Below are positions 58,101 to 64,000 of a stretch of DNA of 64,000 bases, one piece after another. This stretch comes from Fulvia fulva (Eukaryota; Ascomycota; Dothideomycetes; Mycosphaerellales; Mycosphaerellaceae): NCBI RefSeq assembly GCF_020509005.1, contig NC_063020.1, positions 930,001 through 994,000 on the forward strand, given 5' to 3'. The translations under genes were made by a program, and so were the position numbers. Position 1 is the first letter of the stretch; the number at the start of each line of letters is the position of its first letter. Under the pieces are notes generated by a model. The model was not told the DNA's origin, did not search any database, and worked only from the letters and a program-made list of their open reading frames with translations.

Positions 58101-59558
58101 TCTGACAGAGGCACCCAGTTCATCTCGCACTTCTGGAAGCGTCTGTGTGCTATCCTAGGCATCAAGCATAACCTCTCGACCAGTTTTCAGCCACAGACCG
58201 ACGGCCAGACCGAAATTACGAACGCTATCCTCGAGCAGGTCCTTCGTTGCTTCGTCGACTACCACCAGAAGGATTGGCCTCAGCATATCCCTGCGGTGGA
58301 GTTCGCTACTCGTAACTGGGACTCGGAGACTACTGGCTACTCTCCCTTCTATACTACGAGAGGTTACCACCCTCGTACAGGCATGGAACCAGAAGAACCT
58401 CTCCCGCCTACCGAAGACGCAAACGAGCAAGCAGCAGACGAGTTCGCTACTATGCTCTCACAGATCCATGAAGAAGTTCACGACGAGATGGTGTACGCAC
58501 AAGCAATCTACGAGGATCAAGCCAATCGTCGTCGCCAGCCAGCTCCCGACTACCAAGTAGGCGATATGGTCTACCTCAACTCCAAGAACATCAAGACAGA
58601 CCGCCCCTCCAAGAAGCTGAACTGGAAGAACCTAGGTCCTTTTGAGATCACCGAGCGTATCAGTTCACACGCCTACCGTCTAGCTCTTCCTGCGAACATA
58701 AAGATCCACGACGTCTTCCATCCCGTACGCCTTCGGCCGTCGGCTGAGGACCCATTCCCGAACCAAAACCAAGACATGCCAGGTCCTCCCGATGAAGTAG
58801 AAGTCGACGAGCCTGTTAACCTACCTTCTGACGACTATGCCGTCCGCAAGATCCGGGGAATCCGCGTAGAGCCCAACGACGTTGAAGGACTACCGCCGAT
58901 CAAGTATGAAGTCGAATGGCAAGGTTGCCCTGAGTGGGATACCTCATGGGAACCTATCCAACATATCATCTTCAATCGTCAAGCAATCGAAGAATACCAC
59001 GCCCGCGCAGACGGCCCAGAAGTCAACATCGGCAGGCTCTTCGAATCTGAGCTCTTCGACGGGGCTTACCAATGGTGTATCGACCATGACATCAGGCCTA
59101 GGCCTGGTACTGAAGCTGAACATCCTCGATATGTGGAACTACTACGGCTTCGTAGGAACTCAGCTTTGTTCGGGGGGGCTACTGTCATGGTCTCCCCACA
59201 GAGAGTACAGAAGGTGGGGACAGAAGAGCCTCAGAGTGCTCAGAAGTCGTCAAGAAGTGACAGTCCAGCTTGGTGTGTGAGCGCCAAGAATCACATGCCC
59301 CGCAACATTCACTACGGGACCCAGCCCTCCAAATTCACCCCTCTACCAAACCTTGACAGATTCACTTCGGCTCGTGACTGTGTGACTCACGGCACTCCCG
59401 CGAGCACCCGCGACTGCGCTGGACCCTGGAAGAAGCACGTGGAAGACTCGGAACGTAGGGCAGGTTGGAATAAGGTTTTGAGCAAAGCTGCTGAGCGCGG
59501 CTTCGCACGGGTTAGCCCTGTTGATGCGGGGACACGCACTCGCGAGGGTCGCGTATAA
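55119..59558 (+). CDS. pol: Gypsy-2 Pol polyprotein (protease, RT, RNase H, integrase, chromodomain)
   Basis: The frame is open from 55119, overlapping the end of gag by 16 bases in the -1 frame; there is no ATG near the start, so expression by -1 frameshifting is likely. Counting from codon 55182 as residue 1: protease D-T-G at 49-51; RT about 255-450 with Y-I-D-D at 403-406; RNase H about 545-670 (T-D-A-S-D at 551, Y-E-I-Y-D-K-E near 589); an acidic linker at about 725-771; integrase zinc region H841, H848, C878, C881; catalytic D911, D975, E1011; chromodomain about 1241-1275 (Y-E-V-E-W-Q-G, then T-S-W-E-P and A-I-E-E-Y-H). The last ~125 codons run into the 3' LTR. All enzyme motifs are intact. 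Confidence 0.93.
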   Translation, partial: AGKSLGLPHRRDEDQEQRLPKVKRGKKLRINTAQLDLYDETGKDHACKPFVTNVNIGSKKLSSSNLTLMDTGALGESFMDYKLATSLNLEPQELKYPRTLELFDGTETTTGKITHVVHTSITLGGKRMSITSFLTSLPHQKFILGLPWFRRHRPIIDWTSLTVSFPPEVPPAPPPSPPPQRGPEYTKIFQVNAAAFTTAAKQPKAQVFAASLRDIDIALEKLDKKRTPTDPATKVPPWAHHILHVFDAKAADELPPHRPHDHKIELEEGAETPFGPLYSMSREELIVLKRYLEENLKKGFIRASRSSAGSPVMFVKKPGGGLRFCVDYRGLNAVTKKNRYPIPLIQETLERLSKAKYFTKLDVIAAFNKLRMAEGHEYLTAFRTRYGLFESLVMPFGVCNGPSTFQNFINDILQEFLDQFCTAYIDDILVYSETKEEHREHVCKVLQKLADAGLQLDIDKCEFEKTEVKFLGLIITADGIKMDQEKIDAIVEWDAPTNVKEVQGFLGFANFYRRFIHAFSGVVRPLTKLTRKGEKFAWTDECQEAFDLLKAKFVENPLLRHFDFELETRVETDASDGVVGGVLLQRRSPESPWLPVAFLSKKMTATECNYEIYDKELLAIVKAFEEWRPELEGSAMPVQVSSDHKNLVYFMKSKLLNRRQARWSEFLSRFNFVISYTPGKANSMADALTRRPGDSPVDRRGGRQIAGQQVIKEHNLSSELREYLSNGQPTLAASFATLVLAPAYLDESDDESEPEEYASDAEDLNDDEEGSVTTDGSSESDFEGFDNEEQPEGIMARVRTAYDADIDAQELVQALESGARTFPGFSLSECELQGGVVYFRKKLYVPQPEGSNIRAEILQIIHDSASGGHPGVAKTHKLLARYYWWPHSWKDVRRYVLNCAACRRAKANRHRPHGLLHPLPAPDRPWKHITMDFITDLPHGKTFSGVKAKALLVIVDRHSKDRYMIPCWSMTAKETARLFYEFVWRFQGLPDSITSDRGTQFISHFWKRLCAILGIKHNLSTSFQPQTDGQTEITNAILEQVLRCFVDYHQKDWPQHIPAVEFATRNWDSETTGYSPFYTTRGYHPRTGMEPEEPLPPTEDANEQAADEFATMLSQIHEEVHDEMVYAQAIYEDQANRRRQPAPDYQVGDMVYLNSKNIKTDRPSKKLNWKNLGPFEITERISSHAYRLALPANIKIHDVFHPVRLRPSAEDPFPNQNQDMPGPPDEVEVDEPVNLPSDDYAVRKIRGIRVEPNDVEGLPPIKYEVEWQGCPEWDTSWEPIQHIIFNRQAIEEYHARADGPEVNIGRLFESELFDGAYQWCIDHDIRPRPGTEAEHPRYVELLRLRRNSALFGGATVMVSPQRVQKVGTEEPQSAQKSSRSDSPAWCVSAKNHMPRNIHYGTQPSKFTPLPNLDRFTSARDCVTHGTPASTRDCAGPWKKHVEDSERRAGWNKVLSKAAERGFARVSPVDAGTRTREGRV
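59169..59182 (+). promoter_or_regulatory. Gypsy-2 polypurine tract
   Basis: A run of seven G residues (59172-59178) followed by CTAC directly before the 3' LTR. It lies inside the pol frame. Probable plus-strand primer. Confidence 0.55.
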
Positions 59559-59702
59559 ATATCTGGCCTTCCCCAGGCCTCTCTTGCTTTCTTCGTCTTT
59601 TGTTTTGTGTAGCAATCATACCATACCCTTTTGCATCTGCACTTCGCACCTGCATTCTCGCTTTCACCCTTGCATCTCACAGGCCAGGCTCTCGCCCTGA
59701 CA
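59183..59702 (+). repeat. Gypsy-2 3' LTR
   Basis: 520 bp; I find no difference from the 5' LTR. It contains the end of pol: the stop TAA at 59556-59558 is part of the LTR TATAAATA at 59554-59561. Confidence 0.96.
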
Positions 59703-59707
59703 CGCTA

Positions 59708-59964
59708 AGTACTAGTTACGATATAACCTAAGGCGTACTAAGGCATAATAAACAGTCACTTCGTTTCTACAATCTACGCCTAGGACTCGCTACCGCTAGT
59801 AACGTCGCTTTGCTCGTAGCTTAGGCTCGTCTATAGTCGTATCTTTATATATACCGGAGTTTTAGATTATAGAGTTAGATAGATATACCCTATAGAGCGT
59901 TACTTATTTTGAATTGATAGATACCGCCTCGTAGACGCTTAAGGCGATTTAAGAAGGGGAGTAG
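59708..59964 (+). other. Gypsy-1 3' end: untranslated region and polypurine tract
   Basis: RIP-mutated continuation of Gypsy-1 after Gypsy-2. AAGAAGGGGAGTAG at 59951-59964 is the likely polypurine tract before the 3' LTR. Confidence 0.7.
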
Positions 59965-60160
59965 TGTCACGGTGTAGCCCTACGGCCTACGGCCTTCGGG
60001 TTACGTAACTTCGTAAATATAACGTAACGCCTTAGCTCGGCGAACGTCGCGCTTATCTTCGATACGCGCCTTAGCTAGAACTTCTCTTCTCCGTAGAACT
60101 TATTCGATTACTTAGCTACGACACCCTTTTACCTACCGAGAGTAGCCTAGACCCGAATTA
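59965..60160 (+). repeat. Gypsy-1 3' LTR
   Basis: 196 bp, TGTCACGG to CCCGAATTA, same length as the 5' LTR and differing by transitions. Followed by GATAA. Confidence 0.88.
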
Positions 60161-60165
60161 GATAA

Positions 60166-60720
60166 GGCGTCGTAATTAATACCTCTAGAGGGTACTAGGA
60201 GGTAGGAAGTAAGTAGAGAGTCGCTAGATAGTATTCGGCTAGTACTAAGGCTACGACGCTATAAGCGATATAGCGAGTCGGGGTATAACGTACGTACCTA
60301 TTAAGTAGACTTACTAGATAGCGAAGAATCTAAAGAGGAATTGTCCTCCTAGTAACGATTCTATAGGATGTCGTCGTACTAAGATACCGTCGTAATTAAA
60401 GTAGAAGTAGTATAGTTCTTAGTAAAAGTGGCCCGCTTAGTAGTATAGTCCGCTCGGTAGTAAAGTACGTTATAGTATAGTAATTAAGAAGTTAGTCGTG
60501 CTAAGACAAAATTCCTAGCTTACTAGTATTCCTAGCTTACTAGTACTTTACGTTATATATTAAAGCTACGATTAAAACCACCTACGCCGTGATTTATAGT
60601 TATATTATCCTAGGACTATTATTTGGATTACTACTTGTTTAAAGGTAAATAACGCTATATATAAACACTACGACATATAGGGCCCTTTAGAATTACACCC
60701 TCTCTAACCTCTAAGTGTCC
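60166..60720. other. RIP-mutated flank without recognised gene
   Basis: Low CpA/TpG sequence to the right of Gypsy-1, probably the other half of whatever repeat Gypsy-1 entered. I tried to read it as the continuation of the pogo-type transposase and could not. It contains a perfect 17-bp tandem duplication (60511-60527 and 60528-60544). The signature fades around 60720. Confidence 0.55.
60511..60544. repeat. 17-bp perfect tandem duplication
   Basis: ATTCCTAGCTTACTAGT occurs twice in a row with no difference. Confidence 0.9.
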
Positions 60721-61651
60721 GTTTATTTATTAGTAAATGCGTTGTTATGTTATAGAAAGTTAGTGTTCTATATGCGACAATCCGGCTCTTTAGTACGGAA
60801 AGCTTTTAGACCCGTAGCAAGCCACTCAAATCTTTGACACCTAAGGCATCCAATCTAATAAGGTTAGCGTCAAAAACTTAGTGGCCTTGCCCGCAGTCTG
60901 ATATAGGAGATAGATGCCTTCTATAAAGGCAGATACCTCGGGCAGCTATTACAACGCGCCGTAGGCACTGCTATAAGGGTTAGAAAACTGTGCTTACGTC
61001 AAGCAGATTGCAACCTATAGGAGTTAAGCCCCGTAATATTAGCTGGGCCGGTAACCATACAGCACATTTTACATGTAGCTCCAGCTGCCTCTGCCTCTCT
61101 TTCTTCGACATGACACGGGTTTGAAGGTTGGGAATACGCCTATTCATAAGGACTCCACACAATGAAGGCTACATACAACAAAAGGGGATTGACCGTTGCG
61201 ATGATGACACTATCGACGACCGAAGACTCAGGGTAAGCCAGTCTCGTACTGGCTTGCTCACCTGTTGACAATCGTCCGGGCGTTCACATGTACATGTACA
61301 GTACATGTAAGCGACCCATCATAGTCTGAGCTTTGGTGTAATGCAGAGATTCGTGGCTTAACCCAGCTTCTGTGTCGCGACTGCGTCTTATGAACAGCGG
61401 CGACGTTCTTTGGGTGTACGATGTACGGCATAGCTTGCCTTCCAGCCTCGTACATGACCACGCCATGTACAGGACATCGCCTAGTGACTTCGCATCTCCC
61501 GGTGTGAGATGCACGAGGTAAGTGTGGATTCAAGGGATGCCCATGAAGGCCAGGATCTCTATTCGGCACAACACATCTCCGATCCCGACCGAAGCATGTC
61601 TCCTCGACAATTCGACCATAACCTTCGACCTGTTGTCACAACATCGCAAGC
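60721..61651. other. Intergenic region of normal composition
   Basis: CpA and TpG return to ordinary levels. Short open frames on the - strand (for example 61258-61569) have no recognisable domain. A 19-base palindrome, TACATGTAC-A-GTACATGTA, lies at 61291-61309. The right part should hold the promoter of the gene at 61652. Confidence 0.55.
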
Positions 61652-62020
61652 ATGACAACCACTCTCCCTCCTCGCGCAAGCTTGCTTGGTCTTCCTGCAG
61701 AGCTGCGCGTTGCCATCTTCGAATACGCGCTCCAACATGTCCACACGCGGCTACGTGATTGGCTTCTCAAGGGCAAACCGAGCTCCCATCAGTACTGCCT
61801 GCACTGGCCGTGGTCCATCATGCACATTAACAGACAGATTCGTGATGAGGTCGTACCAACGTTCTATCAGCATGTACGTTTCGAGATATTCGATGGGGCT
61901 ACAGAAAAGAGACTGCGAGAGTGGCTTGCCGTGATAGGCGAAGACGCAGTGGCACGCATCAGGACGATCGGCTTCGAATGCTATGCGATGTGCAGCATGT
62001 ATGGTCTTACACTAGAGTAA
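61652..62020 (+). CDS. Small hypothetical protein with an F-box/2EXR-like N-terminal motif
   Basis: 122 residues from ATG 61652 to TAA 62018-62020. Residues 11-27 read L-L-G-L-P-A-E-L-R-V-A-I-F-E-Y-A-L, the L-P-x-E-L-R-x-x-I-(Y/F)-E-x-A-L phrase that opens many fungal F-box-like and 2EXR proteins. Further on, I-M-H-I-N-R-Q-I-R-D-E (about 56-66) is also typical (N-R-x-I-R-x-E). Such proteins are numerous in ascomycetes and mostly of unknown function. A good splice donor, GTAAGT, overlaps the end at 62017, and a plausible downstream exon exists, but no splice I tried joins the two in frame. The protein may end here, or the gene may be broken. Confidence 0.6.
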   Translation: MTTTLPPRASLLGLPAELRVAIFEYALQHVHTRLRDWLLKGKPSSHQYCLHWPWSIMHINRQIRDEVVPTFYQHVRFEIFDGATEKRLREWLAVIGEDAVARIRTIGFECYAMCSMYGLTLE

Positions 62021-62463
62021 GTCGCGCATGCTCCTTTTCGAGAGGACCGTTTGGCATATGCTTGAGCAGGCAGACTATCTACATTCTTTATAGCAACCGC
62101 TCGGTCTCGCACTAATCGCGAGAAAGACGCACGAAGAGTAGCGTGCACTGATAGCACAGACGTTCGAGCTGACAACGAATGTCAGGCAAGACTACTGTTA
62201 TCGTAGAGCGGAGTTGGACATGAGCCGCGACACATGGAGCCGCCTCTCCACTCCAACCAAATGGCTTTGCAACAACGAAGCGCACGGCTGCTGGAGCATC
62301 ACCGCAGACGAATTGTCTTGGACCGATATCTGCAGCTCTTGGAGTTCTCCAGACAGACAACTGCAGACATCCGACATGATCGCGGTCTGGCAAGCTCTCA
62401 GTAAGGACAACAATGATTCGGCGGCATAGATCGGCCTCAAGATGAGAAAAGTACGAGTGCTAT
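62021..62463 (+). other. Possible second exon or broken 3' part of the preceding gene
   Basis: From 62142 to the TAG at 62427-62429 the + strand is open in one frame and reads like protein (T-F-E-L-T-T-N-V-R-Q-D-Y near 62160; W-S-R-L-S-T-P-T-K-W-L near 62237). A branch-point-like ACTAAT lies at 62111-62116 with an AG at 62140-62141. Joining the donor at 62017 to that AG gives a stop after three codons. I see no homologue by memory. Confidence 0.4.
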
Positions 62464-63369
62464 CTAAGCCATGTCACTAGCCTCCACCTCCGCAAGCAGA
62501 CCACGGTGTACTGGTGTCCAACCAAGTTCCTTCTGCGTCTTCTTACTGGAACACGGGTTGTCTTTGGTGATGACATGAGCAGCAAACCCCATGGTTTTGC
62601 CAGCTTCCTCGACAGTCTTGCTCATGACAGAGATACCCAACTTCTTGCCAACGGCCGTCGCCAGATCCTTCATTTGCACACTTCCTTCACCAACGCCATG
62701 ATATGTCGCGCCGGCGCGACCCTTGTCGAGAATCAGGCGAAACAGAGCTGCGCCATCCTGCCTGTGCATCGCAGGCCAGACAGTCTGTCCTTCATCGATA
62801 TATCCCGACCAGCCGTTCTTGTGCGCTGAGTCCTTCAGCAGCTCGAGGAAGCCTCCATGGCCAGCTTCGTGCACCACCGGCGCAAGACGAACGACAATGC
62901 CGCGGATGTTCTTCTCCCTGCTAAGATCTTTGACCATCTCTGCATTGCGTGAACGACCCCCAAAAGCCGCTCCCTTCTCATCCTCGAGATCTTCCGTACC
63001 CAGAACACCTTCCTGCAGCCCTAGCGTGCCACCAGCAATGATCAGAGCTTTGCCTGTCCCAGCAAGGACTTCACCCATAGCTGTGATGGCCGCTCTGTCA
63101 GTATCACAAGCCTTGACGTAGCTGTCAATTCCCCCTGCGAAGTCGTGGATGAAGGCGAGGTGGATGGTGCCCTCTGTGGCGGCAGCGCCTTTCTTCAAGC
63201 TTTCAAGATCAGTTAGACTTCCTTGAAATGGTTCTCCGCCTGCTTTGCGAACGATTTCGGCTCCTGCATCGCTGCGGACTAGGCCGAGGACTTGATGGCC
63301 GTGAGCGACGAGCTCTTTGGTGACGGCTTGGCCGATGAAGCCGGATGCTCCTGTGACGAAGACGTGCAT
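62464..63369 (-). CDS. NAD(P)-dependent SDR/epimerase-like oxidoreductase
   Basis: 301 residues if started at the ATG at 63369, chosen because the N-terminal nucleotide-binding strand begins at once (M-H-V-F-V-T-G-A-S-G-F-I-G, the G-x-x-G-x-x-G motif at 7-13). An in-frame ATG 24 codons upstream would add a tail of no recognisable character. The pattern L-V-R-S-D (about 36-40), A-F-I-H-D-F, then I-I-A-G-G-T-L-G and a C-terminal L-G-W-T-P-V-H-R-G-L matches extended/atypical short-chain dehydrogenases annotated as NAD-dependent epimerase/dehydratase. The usual catalytic Tyr-x-x-x-Lys is not evident; the position after the G-G-T segment reads G-G-R-S-R-N-A-E-M-V. Substrate unknown. No introns are needed. 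Probably cytosolic, as no signal peptide is seen. Confidence 0.85.
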   Translation of the reverse strand: MHVFVTGASGFIGQAVTKELVAHGHQVLGLVRSDAGAEIVRKAGGEPFQGSLTDLESLKKGAAATEGTIHLAFIHDFAGGIDSYVKACDTDRAAITAMGEVLAGTGKALIIAGGTLGLQEGVLGTEDLEDEKGAAFGGRSRNAEMVKDLSREKNIRGIVVRLAPVVHEAGHGGFLELLKDSAHKNGWSGYIDEGQTVWPAMHRQDGAALFRLILDKGRAGATYHGVGEGSVQMKDLATAVGKKLGISVMSKTVEEAGKTMGFAAHVITKDNPCSSKKTQKELGWTPVHRGLLAEVEASDMA

Positions 63370-64000
63370 GGTGATGGAAATAAGGAAAGGTGTATTGGTA
63401 TGTTGTTGATGCTTTCTGTCTGGTCGATGCTTTGTGTCCAATGGTACTGAGTCGATGGGACTGTGATGAGTATCTTTCTGTTGCTACTTCCTCGCTACCC
63501 ACTTATACCTCATCACTGTCTCTCTGGAGGCTGCTACAACGCCAGCTCATCGTATTGTCCGTCCGAAGGCTGGCCCTTGATCCTCACAAGCCATCCTGCA
63601 ACCGCGCTAACCTGTGTTCGTATTCATGAAGGACCGGCGATAATGCTACGCCCCTTATCTCCATCACTGTCGTACGAGATGTGGACTTCTGAGTGTCACT
63701 GATCGATACCTTCGTTACAGCGCTTACGTTAGTCCCAGGAAGGTGTTGCTGACGATGTCTGAACGGAGAAAGGGAGCTTTGATGTGCCCGTTAGGATCCC
63801 TACTCCGGCTCAACCTCGGGGGATTCCGCGAACACAAGCTGAAGTTTGCCATCAATACTTTCCTGATACAACGTGATGCAACGTATCAATCCTACACAAC
63901 GCCACACAGGTTGCTCCGGGGCATCTGTGTCTCCACAATCCGTCACCTTTCGCGGCCACCAAATCACTCCTACTCATCTACAGCTTCCTCCCGAATCGCA
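63370..64000. other. Upstream region of the SDR gene, no gene seen
   Basis: Normal composition. It should contain the 5' leader and promoter of the - strand SDR gene. Overlapping short open frames on both strands show no recognisable domain. The window ends before another gene is evident. Confidence 0.5.

Larger units (their letters stand above)
53412..59702 (+). mobile_element. Gypsy-2: young, apparently intact chromodomain Ty3/Gypsy retrotransposon
   Basis: A 6291-bp element with two 520-bp LTRs that look identical over their full length, a clean 5-bp target duplication, and open gag and pol frames with all catalytic residues. CpA and TpG are abundant, so RIP has not touched it. The integrase ends in a chromodomain (chromovirus clade). 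Of all the elements in the window it is the only one that looks capable of transposition. Confidence 0.96.
53407..59707. repeat. Gypsy-2 target-site duplication CGCTA (53407-53411 and 59703-59707)
   Basis: CGCTA directly precedes TGTCATGG and directly follows CCCTGACA, a 5-bp duplication in RIP-mutated Gypsy-1 DNA. Confidence 0.95.
38349..60160 (+). mobile_element. Gypsy-1: RIP-mutated Ty3/Gypsy element carrying three nested insertions
   Basis: LTRs at 38349-38544 and 59965-60160 bound a + strand Ty3/Gypsy element. Subtracting LINE C, LINE B and Gypsy-2 with their target duplications leaves about 7146 bp, a normal size for the family. The internal order is leader, gag (about 42500-44250), protease near 44600, RT (about 45200-46200), RNase H (about 46200-46600), integrase (about 46900-47810 and on from 52822), and a chromodomain-like C-terminus up to 53406, then 59708-59964 to the 3' LTR. 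TAG/TAA stops occur throughout; dead. Confidence 0.9.
38344..60165. repeat. Gypsy-1 target-site duplication GATAA (38344-38348 and 60161-60165)
   Basis: GATAA directly precedes TGTTACGG at 38349 and directly follows GAATTA at 60160. Together with two 196-bp LTRs in the same orientation this joins sequences 21.8 kb apart as one insertion. Confidence 0.88.

Noticed and set aside
60166..60720. Continuation of the pogo/Fot1 transposase after Gypsy-1
   Set aside because: No transposase motif could be read in any + strand frame, even ignoring stops.
61258..61569. 103-residue - strand open frame
   Set aside because: No recognisable domain, low-complexity His/Arg content, overlaps the probable promoter of the gene at 61652.
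62506..63121. Open frames on the + strand across the SDR gene
   Set aside because: Antisense shadows of a well-supported - strand gene.

Overview
The window is a transposon-rich block of a filamentous ascomycete genome (Pezizomycotina; the mutation style and element types would fit a dothideomycete, but that is a guess). About 60 kb is nested and tandem retroelements. Most of it carries an extreme signature of repeat-induced point mutation (RIP): CpA and TpG are almost gone and TpA is greatly raised, while CpG, CpC and CpT are kept. In bases 1-240 I count 34 TpA, 4 CpA, 1 TpG and 9 CpG by hand. Only the last ~3.3 kb looks like ordinary single-copy gene space.

Layout. (1) 1-37866: a tandem array of three nearly identical ~11.6 kb units. 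Each holds a + strand non-LTR element (LINE A, with a 14-bp target duplication), a ~500-bp spacer, and a - strand non-LTR element (LINE B). Units 1 and 2 also have an inverted fragment of LINE B. The array runs off the left edge. A 4729-bp Copia element (20577-25305, 218-bp LTRs, TSD GACAC) sits in the LINE B of unit 2. (2) 37867-38343: remnant of a pogo/Fot1-type DNA transposase. (3) 38349-60160: a RIP-mutated Gypsy element (Gypsy-1) with 196-bp LTRs and TSD GATAA. It is about 7.15 kb without its three inserts: LINE C (38702-42062, 16-bp TSD), a full-length LINE B (47828-52807, 14-bp TSD), and a young, intact 6291-bp chromodomain Gypsy (Gypsy-2, 53412-59702, TSD CGCTA). (4) 60166-~60720: RIP-mutated DNA without a recognised gene. 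(5) ~60720-64000: normal composition with a small hypothetical protein gene and, on the - strand, a short-chain dehydrogenase/epimerase-like gene.

History read from the sequence. RIP exhausted its targets in the LINE A/B unit. The unit was then amplified, probably by unequal crossing-over between LINE B copies, because the copies share their RIP mutations. LINE C shows RIP fading inward from both ends. Gypsy-2 came last: its two 520-bp LTRs look identical, its gag and pol are open, and it shows no RIP. It is the only element here that looks able to move. Gag makes the particle; Pol supplies protease, reverse transcriptase/RNase H and an integrase ending in a chromodomain, which in this family directs insertion to heterochromatin. 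That fits where it landed.
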